Shown: positions 1 to 8,253 of the stretch, piece after piece | How the letters are laid out: each line of letters begins with the position of its first letter | How positions within the stretch are numbered: position 1 is the stretch's first letter | From: Gluconobacter potus | Lineage (GTDB): Bacteria; Pseudomonadota; Alphaproteobacteria; Acetobacterales; Acetobacteraceae | DNA: 64,000 bases | Direction of reading: 5' to 3' | NCBI RefSeq assembly: GCF_015244705.1 | Contig: NZ_JABCQF010000006.1 | Span: 93,998-157,997, forward strand | The notes under the pieces: model-generated | What the model saw: only the letters and a program-made list of their open reading frames with translations | Databases searched by the model: none | Told to the model about the DNA's origin: nothing | Made by a program: the position numbers and the translations under genes

Positions 1-681
1 CAGATCCGTCTGGACATTGGCAATGGCATTCCCCACTGCGGCCCGACTGGCAGACGCCTTTGCCGCCAGCCAGAGCGGAAAACGCGCCCTCAACTGACTA
101 TCCGTCTCTTGGTCGGAGCCATTCAGGAAAGGCGCCGTATTCGTCACGGTATCCAACCCCGAGACCGCCGTTCCCATCAGGCAGATCGCACCGACCGAGA
201 CATTTCCGGCCGCTCCCGCCTCTTGGCATGAAACAGGCACCGACAGCGTCGTCACACCTGCCGCCCGCACATATCCGCCAGCAGATGCGGACCATGTCGG
301 CAAGGACTGATCCTGCGTCACGACAAAGGATATTCCTCCCACAGTGCGCACAATCACTCCGGGCGGAACAACAGCCGACTGCTCGCTGGCCATAAAGGAC
401 GTAAACGTCACAAGCCCTGTCGCCGGCGTTCCCGGCAGACGGGTCATGCCAAAATCATTGACGAAACTGTCACAGTCCGCCCCCGTCGACGTCGCAAGAC
501 GGGTCCGCAACAGCGACTGCAATACCAGATACTGCAACCACAATCCCACACCGCCGACACCTTCCATAAGCGCCCGCACAGGCGATCCGATGGAAACGTC
601 CAGCAGTTGGGAACATGAGGCCTGCGCCGTTGTCACTGCAGCCGAAACAGTCGTGGAAAAGGAACGTAAGGAGAGAGACAT
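1..681 (-). CDS. Baseplate J-like protein, 5' part (partial, runs off left edge)
   Basis: The frame is open from an ATG at 681 to the window edge (227 codons, no stop), so the C-terminus is missing. The translation begins MSLSLRSFSTTV and contains SIGSPVRALMEGVG and a NGSDQETDSQLRARFPLWL segment, the typical look of gpJ/gp47 baseplate wedge proteins, whose SDxELRxR-like motif starts the conserved domain. In this family the protein forms the rim of the contractile baseplate and contacts gpI and the fibres. It follows the gp25-like gene with a 44-base gap, as in Mu and P2 (W-J order). Tail-fibre genes would be expected left of the window. An alternative ATG lies 5 bases upstream out of frame. 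Identity is fairly sure; the missing half is not visible. Confidence 0.8.
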   Translation of the reverse strand, partial: MSLSLRSFSTTVSAAVTTAQASCSQLLDVSIGSPVRALMEGVGGVGLWLQYLVLQSLLRTRLATSTGADCDSFVNDFGMTRLPGTPATGLVTFTSFMASEQSAVVPPGVIVRTVGGISFVVTQDQSLPTWSASAGGYVRAAGVTTLSVPVSCQEAGAAGNVSVGAICLMGTAVSGLDTVTNTAPFLNGSDQETDSQLRARFPLWLAAKASASRAAVGNAIANVQTDL

Positions 682-725
682 CGCATCCTCTTGGAGCGGT
701 TCAATACTGTGCCGCTCTCATCATT

Positions 726-1085
726 TCAGTAGGAAAAAGACAGGCTCTGCTGCTGACCGGATGCTGCATCGACATAAAACACGTCGCATCTGCAGACACC
801 CCCGCCCTCATCCGTCACAGTCACTGTCACGGCCTGCGATGAATCCACCCCGGCATCTGCCTGAACCTGCGCCCGGATGACAGATTCCATCGCTTCCGGT
901 GCAATGACCTGACCGACCATGAGTGGCAGCCCCACCCCATAATCCAGCTGCCAGATATAATCCCCGGGAACAGTCAGCAAACGCCTCAACAGACTCTGCC
1001 TCGTCAGCTCCGTGCCAGAGACCGTCTGAAGCGTGCCGGAGTTCAGAACCAAATCGTTCCCGAAAACATGTGAAAGAGCGATCAT
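726..1085 (-). CDS. Baseplate wedge protein, gp25/gpW-like
   Basis: This is a 119-residue protein with the size and layout of the gp25-like (GPW/gp25) family: an LTRQSLLRRLLTVPGDYIWQLDYGVGL stretch near residues 26-52, an Arg-rich helix followed by the PGE/PGD-type turn and YGxGL, then an alternating hydrophobic C-terminal sheet. Family members nucleate sheath assembly on the baseplate. The start ATG overlaps the stop of the upstream baseplate V gene by four bases (ATGA), so translation is probably coupled. Position between V and J matches Mu and P2 order. Assigned by motif and position together. Confidence 0.82.
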   Translation of the reverse strand: MIALSHVFGNDLVLNSGTLQTVSGTELTRQSLLRRLLTVPGDYIWQLDYGVGLPLMVGQVIAPEAMESVIRAQVQADAGVDSSQAVTVTVTDEGGGVCRCDVFYVDAASGQQQSLSFSY

Positions 1086-1705
1086 CCAAGCGGTCCTTCC
1101 GTTTTCTGGCTTCCCAGCAGATGGACATGCTCATTCAGCGAATGCTGATCCGTACGCACATCCCCCCCCGAAACCGTTAACCCGGCAGATGTCAGGGTCA
1201 TGTTTGTCCCACCGACAGAAAAACTGATGCCACCGTCCTTCAGAACAATCCGTGCATTTCCCGCACCCGCCGCCACACCAGCAGACCCGACATGCAGCCA
1301 GCCCGCTTCCGAAGACGTCGCCCCGGAAGCGTCTGACGAGGATACTGGCGGACGACCACACCCCCCTTTGACAAGCAGTTCTCCAGGCTGCGCAACGGCT
1401 CCGGTCAGGGGAGACACAGGCGCCATCACCACCGTGTCAAACACACCCCCCGTCACAACAAGATGCTCTCCGTCCCCCTCAACAGGCTGAAGAACAACAT
1501 GCGTTCCAGGAGAAGACGGACACGCAATCCGCAGATCTCCCGCATGCACCCCGCCAGCATCCGGAATCCAGCCCGTTTCCACATTTTCAGGCTGGATCCG
1601 GACCTTTACGGCATGATTGACAGGATCGACGGCTGAGACGATTCCAAACATCGTATGCGCCGTCCTGCCTTGAAGGGCAGCGGCATCAAAACGGGCATCA
1701 CTCAT
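1082..1705 (-). CDS. Baseplate assembly protein V / tail spike
   Basis: This 207-residue protein has an N-terminal OB-fold-like region (FGIVSAVDPVNHAVKVRIQPENVETGWIP, about residues 20-48), typical of gpV/gp45 spikes. A Gly/Ser/Thr-rich beta-strand tail and a His-containing end (NEHVHLLGSQ) follow; HxH-type ends in this family can hold the iron of the spike tip. The protein would form the membrane-piercing trimer under the tail tube. It overlaps the genes on both sides by four bases (ATGA), the mark of a tightly coupled operon. The tip motif here is HVH rather than the commoner HTH, so the metal assignment is inference. Confidence 0.82.
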   Translation of the reverse strand: MSDARFDAAALQGRTAHTMFGIVSAVDPVNHAVKVRIQPENVETGWIPDAGGVHAGDLRIACPSSPGTHVVLQPVEGDGEHLVVTGGVFDTVVMAPVSPLTGAVAQPGELLVKGGCGRPPVSSSDASGATSSEAGWLHVGSAGVAAGAGNARIVLKDGGISFSVGGTNMTLTSAGLTVSGGDVRTDQHSLNEHVHLLGSQKTEGPLG

Positions 1706-2763
1706 GTCCCACCTCCGCGATCCCTCAGAACAACCTGCTGCACAAATCCCTGCTCCACGGAAAACCGGGAGATCACCTGATCAATCCCCAGCGTCTTTTC
1801 TCCATTTCCCGTTACGACAGTCATGTAGTTTCTTGGCGCAATACCCGGCACACCCGGGATCCTGATCCGCACAGACAACGCATGCGCCGCAATACGTGCA
1901 TGCTTGCCACGCGCCAGCCTTTGCAACTCGTCCAGCCGCCGTCCGGGAACACGAAAGGTATGGATACTGGCGTTTCCGGAAGGGGCGTCCTGAGAGAATG
2001 AAACGCCATCATAATAAATCTGCGTCGTACTTCTCTGACGAGAATCCCACGATGCCATGTGCACAACCACACCAGACAGAAGCTGCAGATCCCGCGCAAC
2101 ACTGGTTTCAAGAACCGCGTTCCGCATGTCTGTAACCTGCACACCCGTATCGGACGAGGAACCCAGTGGCTGGCAGACAAGAGATGTTCCACTAGCGTAA
2201 AGGTCGCAAAAGGAATCCCGGGCAATCGTGAACGCAAGATCCGCCGCCGTCTGAAAACGATGCTGCCCCATGAGAGCACCGCGCTTATGCTCGATCTGCC
2301 AGAACTGACCCGCCATAAGCGTAGCCTGATCAGAGGGGAGCGCAATCGCCGCATCCAGCCCCGCAGCCTGCGCCATGATTTCCAGCAATTCCTGCTGGGT
2401 ATGGTTGAGCCACGCATCCTGAATCCGCAGATCCATCAGAGCCGCCAGCGCATCCCGGCATTCCATTTCCAGAACAGCATGCTCGGCCGCATATTCAATA
2501 TGGTCGATCCGGCCCTCAAACAGCGTAGTCCACGAAGACAAAACGCTCTGCGTATCCCGCATCTGGAGGATCACCCACTTCCGGGCGGGTTGCTCCGTCT
2601 CAAACCACAAAGCCTGCTGCGCCTGATCCCTGACGGCAAAACGCAGCGATGCGACATCACAGGCTTCATAGCGGTTCGCATCAATCTCGAACTGCAGAAG
2701 CGCCAGAACCGGATCAACCTGCCCATCAAAAAGAACCTGGACTTCCAGGTTTCTGACGCTCAT
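1702..2763 (-). CDS. Baseplate hub protein, gpD/gp44 (late control D-like)
   Basis: At 353 residues this has the usual length of P2 gpD and Mu gp44 hub proteins. Features include an N-terminal LEVQVLFDGQ strand, a DAALPSDQ-like region and a LQRLARGKHARIAAHALSVRIRIPG segment near residues 285-310, with a tail (VISRFSVEQGFVQQVVLRDR) typical of the second hub barrel. Four subdomains form the trimeric hub carrying spike V. It sits between the LysM-like gpX and spike V, exactly the P2 X-D order, and overlaps both genes by four bases. The call is by family length, order and barrel-like pattern rather than one diagnostic motif. Confidence 0.75.
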   Translation of the reverse strand: MSVRNLEVQVLFDGQVDPVLALLQFEIDANRYEACDVASLRFAVRDQAQQALWFETEQPARKWVILQMRDTQSVLSSWTTLFEGRIDHIEYAAEHAVLEMECRDALAALMDLRIQDAWLNHTQQELLEIMAQAAGLDAAIALPSDQATLMAGQFWQIEHKRGALMGQHRFQTAADLAFTIARDSFCDLYASGTSLVCQPLGSSSDTGVQVTDMRNAVLETSVARDLQLLSGVVVHMASWDSRQRSTTQIYYDGVSFSQDAPSGNASIHTFRVPGRRLDELQRLARGKHARIAAHALSVRIRIPGVPGIAPRNYMTVVTGNGEKTLGIDQVISRFSVEQGFVQQVVLRDRGGGT

Positions 2764-2972
2764 TCCAAAACCCCGTCAGGCAAACCCGATACCAGATCAC
2801 TCTCGACTGCCGGCACCTTGAGCACGACAGTTTCGAAAATCCATCCCAGATCCGGATCCGTCATCCCGTTGACCTGCGCAATCCTCCACCATTGAGAAGC
2901 ATTCCCCAGCTCACGCGCGGCCACATGAAACAACGAAATATCCGCAGCGCTGACAATAATATCCTGCATCAT
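2760..2972 (-). CDS. Tail protein X-like, LysM-type
   Basis: A 70-residue protein with start ATG at 2972, part of an ATGATG pair preceded by GAGGA; a longer reading from 3029 would overlap the upstream gene by 50 bases and has no better ribosome site. The sequence DISLFHVAARELGNASQWWRIAQVNGMTDPD is a LysM-like fold: a short helix, a W-R-I-A-Q-x-N motif and a D-P turn. P2 gpX and its relatives are small LysM proteins at the hub, between gpU/gp43 and gpD. The C-terminal EV-VLKVPAV strand closes the fold. The position fits well. Confidence 0.75.
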   Translation of the reverse strand: MMQDIIVSAADISLFHVAARELGNASQWWRIAQVNGMTDPDLGWIFETVVLKVPAVESDLVSGLPDGVLE

Positions 2973-2976
2973 GTCC

Positions 2977-3891
2977 TCATGCGAAAACGGACGGCAGAGA
3001 CGTCGATTGCCCCTGCGCCACAGCAACATTCGCCGCAGAGCGATTCACCAGACTGCCCGCATCGGCCGCAGCGCTCAAAAGCGCCGCGTTCTGTCCCAAA
3101 GCGTTCAGTGAAACACTGTTGACCGGCTGAATGGCTTCAACATTCTGCCCGGCTCCGGTCAGAATGGACTGCAACCCACTCCCCGCATTTTCCAGCCCCC
3201 CGGCAACAGAGGTCAGCGCGGAAGGCACCGTAGCGAGATTCATACCACTCTGCGCCTCGCCGTTGACCGTCCCCAGAGCATCCGTCACCTTCGAGGCAAA
3301 ACCCCCGGCACCGACAAGCGTCGCCAGCGGCATGACCTGCCCGACAACCGAAGACACCTGTCCCACCGCCGTAAAGACCCCTTCGGAAACATCCGAAACC
3401 ACACTGGAAAAACTGTCGAGAGCATTCCCGACATCATCTCCCAGCACTCCGGACAAAGTACCGGAAGTCTGTACAGCCGTCGTTTCCTGTGGTCGCTCAA
3501 GAATCAGCGTATAGGAACAGACAGCGCCTTTTGCCTGGTAAACGTAATGAAACTGGGCAATCCAGACTTGAACGGAAAGCCCCGCAGCCGAAAAAGCAAC
3601 CTGCTGCCCGGCCATCCGCATGCGTTCCACCGCCTGCGCCCGCATCTGCGCATCCGGACCAAGAAAGCGCCCTTTCAGCTCCAGTCGCCCGGGATCGTTG
3701 CCGAGCGCATCAACAACACGCCCCCCCCCCGGAAGACGATGCACAACCAGCATCTGCCGACCGCCAACCTGAAGCGTATCGGGAACTTCAATTCCCGTCA
3801 GAACCAGATTTCCCAGTATGACAGGAGATGATGATCCCAGCCGCCCCACGGCACCAATGGCATTTTCGATGTCGGAAAGACCAATACCCAT
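2977..3891 (-). CDS. Mu gp43 / DNA-circularisation-type tail protein, contains G10 tract
   Basis: A 304-residue protein. The first ~130 residues (ILGNLVLTGIEVPDTLQVGG, then GRLELKGRFLGPDA and a YVYQAKGAVCSYTLIL strand) look like the conserved N-domain of the gp43-type hub-adapter proteins that lie between tape measure and gpD in Mu-like phages. The rest is low-complexity Ala/Gly/Ser/Val with long helices. A run of ten C at 3721-3730 gives ten G on the coding strand at codons 54-57 (LPGGGRV); a one-base slip here would truncate the protein. RBS GAGGAG precedes the start. Family is likely, exact role not certain. Confidence 0.6.
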   Translation of the reverse strand: MGIGLSDIENAIGAVGRLGSSSPVILGNLVLTGIEVPDTLQVGGRQMLVVHRLPGGGRVVDALGNDPGRLELKGRFLGPDAQMRAQAVERMRMAGQQVAFSAAGLSVQVWIAQFHYVYQAKGAVCSYTLILERPQETTAVQTSGTLSGVLGDDVGNALDSFSSVVSDVSEGVFTAVGQVSSVVGQVMPLATLVGAGGFASKVTDALGTVNGEAQSGMNLATVPSALTSVAGGLENAGSGLQSILTGAGQNVEAIQPVNSVSLNALGQNAALLSAAADAGSLVNRSAANVAVAQGQSTSLPSVFA

Positions 3892-3909
3892 CGGGGAACA
3901 TCTCCTCTG

Positions 3910-4767
3910 TCAGAAAAATCCGATACTTCGACCCGGATACTGAGGTTGCATGATTTCATCCACGCCCCCGCCAGAACGTCGCGCCGCCAGACGGGACCTG
4001 CGATTGCCGAACGAGAAATCATCACACCTCATTTCGTGATGCGCCTCACCATTCACAGTGTTCCTATCGTGATAATTCCGGAGCGCTGGAAAGGCTGGAA
4101 GCGCATCATGTCCTCGTCCAGCTCCTTCAGATGATGGCGCGTGCACAGTCTGTTTCCGCACTGGCGGAATGCAGGCCGAACCTTCATCCGCCAGTACTGC
4201 CCGGCGAACGACAGGAGACACACCCGCCGCACCATGCCTGATGCGCCTGACAGGCAATGCGCGCTCAATCATTCCCCCCCGACCCGGGAATGCCACCGCT
4301 CGCCCGACATCAGCAGCAGCCAGTTTCCGTGCCCCCACAGTCCGCCCCGATTTTGCATCCAATCGCTCCCACCGTTTCGGAAAAGCAGTCATCTCGTGCA
4401 AAGCCGCACGTATTCCCGCTTTTTCTGCAACAACGGAAAAAGGCTTCAAAGGAAGACATGGTCGCAGGATCCGCACCACCCGCTGTTTTTCCCGCACGGG
4501 AAACAACACCGAATGAAATACTCCACCCGATTTACAAACAGGCGCAATCTCCTGGATGCCCTCTCTTCTTCGAAAGCCGCCACCCCGCAGCATCCTTCCG
4601 GAAACCAGAGGCTCCCTGATGCACGACGGCACGATCCCAGCCTGTTTTTTCAACCGTGGCACAGCCGCAACCGGAAACGACCGATGCACCCACGCCAACC
4701 CTCTGGAAGAAGCTGCAAAAAACGTCCTGACCGAGAGAAGAGACCGCCAGATGTGCTCCCGCATCAT
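3910..4767 (-). CDS. Unrecognised protein in tape-measure position
   Basis: A 285-residue protein starting at an ATGATG preceded by GGGGAG; the stop of the frameshifted chaperone frame lies inside this start, so the two are coupled. Myophages normally have the tape-measure protein here, usually 500-1000 residues and strongly helical. This product is short, rich in Arg, Pro and Gly, with few long helices and no visible coiled coil or transmembrane stretch, so I do not recognise it. If it is a tape measure, the family's length rule (about 0.15 nm per residue) would predict a very short tail near 40 nm. It may instead be a remnant after an internal deletion. Confidence 0.5.
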   Translation of the reverse strand: MMREHIWRSLLSVRTFFAASSRGLAWVHRSFPVAAVPRLKKQAGIVPSCIREPLVSGRMLRGGGFRRREGIQEIAPVCKSGGVFHSVLFPVREKQRVVRILRPCLPLKPFSVVAEKAGIRAALHEMTAFPKRWERLDAKSGRTVGARKLAAADVGRAVAFPGRGGMIERALPVRRIRHGAAGVSPVVRRAVLADEGSACIPPVRKQTVHAPSSEGAGRGHDALPAFPALRNYHDRNTVNGEAHHEMRCDDFSFGNRRSRLAARRSGGGVDEIMQPQYPGRSIGFF

Positions 4768-5251
4768 ATCTCTCCCCGATAACCCATCATATCCCAGTCA
4801 AAACAGTGCCCTTCCCGCTCTCCGGTAATGACACACGCGGCCAGACGCCGCGCTCTCGACCATCCTCGCAAAACATCCCACGGCACGCCGTGATCCAGCA
4901 GATAAAGCATCTCCTGGAACCCGGAGTGCCGGCTCAGTTTTTTGCGACGTCCCGAAGATCCTCATCCGCATCACGCTCGAAAAGCGGCGTCAGCGCAGCA
5001 ATTCCGGCCTTGCCGATCCGACGGGCCAGATCGCGTATTTCATCCTTGGTCTGCGGCATCTGAACCGGCACACCATCAATGGCCGTCACCGAACAGATCA
5101 TTTCCGCATAACCGAGCCATGCGGATGCCGACGCGCCATTGATCGCACTGCCAGCCGCCTCGATCAGATCCAGCATATCTGCCGGATCAATCTCGCGCAG
5201 CGTCAGACGGCGGTTGTCGGACAGAACAACTTCCTGCGGAAAATCACTCAC
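4764..5251 (-). CDS. Tail assembly chaperone, -1 frameshift product (162 residues)
   Basis: Reading starts at 5251, follows the short chaperone frame to the heptamer A AAA AAC (4943-4937), slips back one base and continues from CTG at 4937 for 57 codons to TGA at 4766-4764. The added tail begins LSRHSGFQEMLYLLDHG and contains W-D-V-L-R-G-W. This reproduces the gpG/gpGT (lambda) and E/E+E' (P2) arrangement, where the longer form bridges tape measure and tube subunits during tail assembly. The extended frame ends exactly at the start codons of the next gene. The ratio of the two forms cannot be read from sequence. Confidence 0.8.
4934..5251 (-). CDS. Tail assembly chaperone, short form
   Basis: A 105-residue protein that begins MSDFPQEVVLSDNRRLTLREIDPADMLDLIEAAGS and ends DLRDVAKN-stop. 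The N-terminal beta hairpin followed by helices and a conserved D-M-L-D-L segment resembles the E/gp41-type chaperones encoded between tube and tape measure. Its last sense codons GCA AAA AAC form a slippery site, and the stop is the very next codon. Its start overlaps the tube gene's stop by four bases. Position, size and the slippery ending agree. Confidence 0.78.
   Translation of the reverse strand: MSDFPQEVVLSDNRRLTLREIDPADMLDLIEAAGSAINGASASAWLGYAEMICSVTAIDGVPVQMPQTKDEIRDLARRIGKAGIAALTPLFERDADEDLRDVAKN
4937..4943 (-). promoter_or_regulatory. Slippery heptamer A AAA AAC for programmed -1 frameshift
   Basis: On the coding (minus) strand the zero frame reads GC A AAA AAC TGA, the canonical X XXY YYZ heptamer immediately followed by the zero-frame stop. 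A GAGGA Shine-Dalgarno-like element lies about 15 bases upstream, and a short CCGG-CACT-CCGG stem can form just downstream; both kinds of element are known to stimulate slippage in bacteria, though this stem is weak. The -1 frame stays open for 57 codons. Confidence 0.85.
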
Positions 5252-5673
5252 GAAATCTTCGTCCTCGTAGAAGCAAAAAACTGAACCGTCTGATGGATCA
5301 TGTGATCCGCCTGCCAGGGGTCACTCTTCATCTGCATGGAAACATTGCTGAATTCCCAGGTACTGGTCGTGCCATCCGGTTCGGTGACGTACTGATAGAT
5401 CGTCCCGCTGCCGACCGTCCCTGCATTCCAGTATGCGGCTTCGACAGCAGCCACCAGATTATCCAGTGCCGCATTGGCGCGGGCAATCTGGAATGCCCCC
5501 CGCCAGCCATTGGGAACATTGAACTCCAGCGGCACCCCGTTCAGCGGATTTGCGCGCAGGGCCTGCGTTTCCTGGGCCGCACTGAAAGACGTGACATCCC
5601 TCAGATCGACGCGCTGACCATTCCACAGAACGGTAATCCGGCAATCCCGGCCAATGCTGTATGGATTTGCCAT
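5248..5673 (-). CDS. Tail tube protein
   Basis: A 141-residue protein of the size of the Mu gpM/P2 FII tube family. It starts MANPYSIGRDCRITVLWNGQ, with later segments FSAAQETQALRANPLNGVPLEFNVPNGWRGAFQIARANAALD and TWEFSNVSMQMKSDPWQADHMIHQTVQF, giving the long two-sheet pattern of a tube subunit. It lies just downstream of the sheath with no gap (sheath stop 5674, tube start 5673) and overlaps the chaperone gene. It would stack as hexamers inside the sheath. Confidence 0.8.
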   Translation of the reverse strand: MANPYSIGRDCRITVLWNGQRVDLRDVTSFSAAQETQALRANPLNGVPLEFNVPNGWRGAFQIARANAALDNLVAAVEAAYWNAGTVGSGTIYQYVTEPDGTTSTWEFSNVSMQMKSDPWQADHMIHQTVQFFASTRTKIS

Positions 5674-7161
5674 TTAGCCGACACTCCCCGATGCAGAGGA
5701 CACGGTGACAGACGCACCACCCTGCAGATTGACGATGAATTTCTCGTTGATGCCCTGGTAGCGAACCGCCACATCCGCCTGCACATAGCCCAGCGCCGTG
5801 CGGGACTGCGGGTTATTGCTCGAATCACAGACCACACTGTAAGGCAGCTCACCATTCTGAACGCCCAGGATCCCCTGCGACAGCAGCGACGACAGAAAAC
5901 CCAGAAGCGTCGAACGGATATCGCTGAACAGCGTGTCGTTGATCACCTCACCGACATAAGCGCCCATGCCACCCGCAAGCGAAGACGCAATATAGTTCGT
6001 CAGGCGCGTATAATTGTCGCCATTCATGGTGCTCTTGCTGGACGAATTATGCCCACAGCGCACCGCCCAGTAAGTGCCACCCGGCGCCGGATTGCAGATC
6101 ACATCAATCCCGGCCGTAAACAGCACTGACAGTTCAGCCGTGGAATAGGTCGCACTGCTGCCCGTCAGACCCGCCTTCTGGCTCCCCACGATCCCCGACA
6201 GCGCCTTGTTCAGACTGGACTGCTCCGGCGAAAGAGCGGCCAGCCTGCCCCCTGCAAATGCCTGCGGGCTGACCAGCATCATGCCGTTGGTATCATCATT
6301 CCACCACAGCCAGTCACCGAACATCAGCTTGACCGACGCCGCATCCAGCCCACTCGCAGCCTTGACTGCAATCGCATTCGTCACCGTATCGGAAGCCAGC
6401 CCGACAGCGATCATATAGACCCCTTCGGACGTCCCGAAAGCCGCCTGCGCCGTATAGGACGTGCTGTCCGTGACACCATGCAGCAGCGCCACCGCACAGC
6501 CCTGCCCGCGCAGCGCATACATACCGGTCCGCACCGTACTGTCCTGCCCGATGAACTGAGCCGTCGTCGGCACACCACCATCCGTACCGCCCGAAAGCGT
6601 CACACTCGCTGCTGCCACAGCCGGAACCGTCTCCGGAAGCACAACCTTCACCAGCGCATTCAGATCCTGCGCCACTGCCGCTGCAATGGCAGACCAGTCC
6701 GCCCCCGCATAGGTCGCCGCCCCCAGATCCGCATGCGTGACCGCAAGCGCATATCCAGAACCCGTAGCCGTCACGGCCGCCACGATACCATTACCCACGC
6801 TACCCGTATGAACAGCCTGGATCGTCACGCCATCCAGCGTGCCGGATGCCGCCACATCCGTCCCGTCCGTCACCCGGACGACAACAAAAGACGATGCTTC
6901 CTGCATCACGGCGATATTGACCGCCAGACCTGCATCTGTCGTTTTGTTCTGCTTGGCGCCGAACGCCGCGACATAGTCGCTCATGCCCCCGATCGGCAGT
7001 GGCATCCCCACAGGACCCCAGCCCGCAGTGCCCACAATGCCCAACTGCGAAGACGATGCTCCCGCCAGGGCCAGCGTCTGCGGCTGGGCGATCTGCACAT
7101 AAAGATTTGGCACGGTCAGTGCCGTGGTATTCAGCGTTCCCGCCTGATAGACCAGAGACAT
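5674..7161 (-). CDS. Contractile tail sheath protein
   Basis: A 495-residue protein, normal for Mu gpL-type sheaths. I chose ATG 7161, with GGAGAG about nine bases upstream, rather than TTG at 7179. Recognisable family segments are VPNLYVQIAQPQTLALAGASSSQLGIVG near the N-terminus, the GYGNGIVAAVTATGSG-like variable domain, and the C-terminal core (DIRSTLLGFLSSLLSQGILG, SRTALGYVQADVAVRYQGINEKFIVNLQGG) that grips the tube. Contraction of this layer drives the tube into the host. A stem-loop at 7186-7221 precedes it, separating it from the connector genes. Confidence 0.9.
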   Translation of the reverse strand: MSLVYQAGTLNTTALTVPNLYVQIAQPQTLALAGASSSQLGIVGTAGWGPVGMPLPIGGMSDYVAAFGAKQNKTTDAGLAVNIAVMQEASSFVVVRVTDGTDVAASGTLDGVTIQAVHTGSVGNGIVAAVTATGSGYALAVTHADLGAATYAGADWSAIAAAVAQDLNALVKVVLPETVPAVAAASVTLSGGTDGGVPTTAQFIGQDSTVRTGMYALRGQGCAVALLHGVTDSTSYTAQAAFGTSEGVYMIAVGLASDTVTNAIAVKAASGLDAASVKLMFGDWLWWNDDTNGMMLVSPQAFAGGRLAALSPEQSSLNKALSGIVGSQKAGLTGSSATYSTAELSVLFTAGIDVICNPAPGGTYWAVRCGHNSSSKSTMNGDNYTRLTNYIASSLAGGMGAYVGEVINDTLFSDIRSTLLGFLSSLLSQGILGVQNGELPYSVVCDSSNNPQSRTALGYVQADVAVRYQGINEKFIVNLQGGASVTVSSASGSVG

Positions 7162-7185
7162 CCCCGGATCGCTCTCCAAAATGCA

Positions 7186-7221
7186 GAAAGCGGGCGCTTC
7201 CGACAGAAGCCACCCGCTTTC
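7186..7221 (-). repeat. Stem-loop just upstream of the sheath gene
   Basis: Arms GAAAGCGGG and CCCGCTTTC (9 bp) close an inner GCTTC/GAAGC stem. No run of T follows on the minus strand, so it is more likely an mRNA processing or stability element than a full terminator. It is one of three hairpins in the operon placed next to genes needed in many copies. Confidence 0.6.
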
Positions 7222-7257
7222 CTGATGAAATTTCAGCGCTTTGATTCAGCTTCTGCG

Positions 7258-8241
7258 TCAGGCAGCAGCGACCACTGTCCCGAACTGATCAACCCCCAGC
7301 CCCGGATAGGCCGTAGCAGCAGCTTGTGCCGCCACCACCGCCTGCATGGCGTCCAGAGCCGCCGTTACCGTCTGGTTCGCTCCCCCGGGAGCCAGCTCCC
7401 CGAAAGACATCGCTGCCCCGCCCTCTCCAGAGAGGTTCCCGATGCCGCACAGCATTTCGGAAGCCCACTGCACCTGAAGGGTGTCAAAAACCAGCTCATA
7501 GAAATAATCCCGCCGATACAGCGCCTCGTTCTGCATCGTGTCGACATCGTCCACGCTCTGGAACCGGAGCTGAGCCTCCCGCCCATCCAAAGTGCTGATC
7601 CAGCTCTGCTCCGCCAGCGCCGTATCCAGAACGGACGCCAGCGTCTCCCGCGCCGTCGCATCCGCAGTCCAGATCGAAACCCGATAAAGCTGCGCCTGCC
7701 GCCGCGTCACCCGAACCGACTGCCCATACCCACCAGCATGACCGTTCAGAACCCGACCCGGCACACGGACCGTCACCCCGCTCGCCACACCATCCGTCAA
7801 CGCCGCCGCCAGAGCCGCCGCAACCGTCGCTGGCGTATCCTGCGCCGTCACCGCATAAGCCGCAGAAGGCGCACCTCCATGCGGCATGTCATCCAGCCAG
7901 ACCGCCACCACACCCGCAGGCGTGAATGTCCCGGAAAAGACGATTTCAACCGTCCCATCCGCAACGACAACCCCAACCGTAGACTCAACCTTCTGCTGCA
8001 CCCGCCAGGGCCGCCCCAGAGGTTCCGCCCATTCCGGCATTTTCCGGGGCGCCATGGTGACCGTGACGAAATCGATGTTGTTGCGGATATTCTGCGCCGC
8101 AAAAAGATCGCTCGGCAACAGCCACCCCCGCCGCAGCACCACCTGCCGTCCCGTCACCGAAGCTCCCGAAAGACCCTCCGGATAAAGGACCTGCGCACAG
8201 TTATAGGCCAACGCCAGCCCGACCCTGGAGGCATCCGTCAT
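7258..8241 (-). CDS. Phage structural protein of connector/tail-terminator region, unrecognised
   Basis: A 327-residue protein beginning MTDASRVGLALAYNCAQVLYPEG. The middle (VVADGTVEIVFSGTFTPAGVVAVWLDDM, TPATVAAALAAALTDGVASGVTVRVPGRVLNGHAGGYGQSVRVTRRQAQLYRVSIW) is an alternating strand pattern, and the end is helical and Ala-rich. Its place between connector genes and sheath suggests a tail completion or tail-terminator role, but I do not recognise the family by motif. The start is 12 bases downstream of the previous stop, typical of operon spacing. Confidence 0.6.
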   Translation of the reverse strand: MTDASRVGLALAYNCAQVLYPEGLSGASVTGRQVVLRRGWLLPSDLFAAQNIRNNIDFVTVTMAPRKMPEWAEPLGRPWRVQQKVESTVGVVVADGTVEIVFSGTFTPAGVVAVWLDDMPHGGAPSAAYAVTAQDTPATVAAALAAALTDGVASGVTVRVPGRVLNGHAGGYGQSVRVTRRQAQLYRVSIWTADATARETLASVLDTALAEQSWISTLDGREAQLRFQSVDDVDTMQNEALYRRDYFYELVFDTLQVQWASEMLCGIGNLSGEGGAAMSFGELAPGGANQTVTAALDAMQAVVAAQAAATAYPGLGVDQFGTVVAAA

Positions 8242-8253
8242 TCTTATCCTCCC

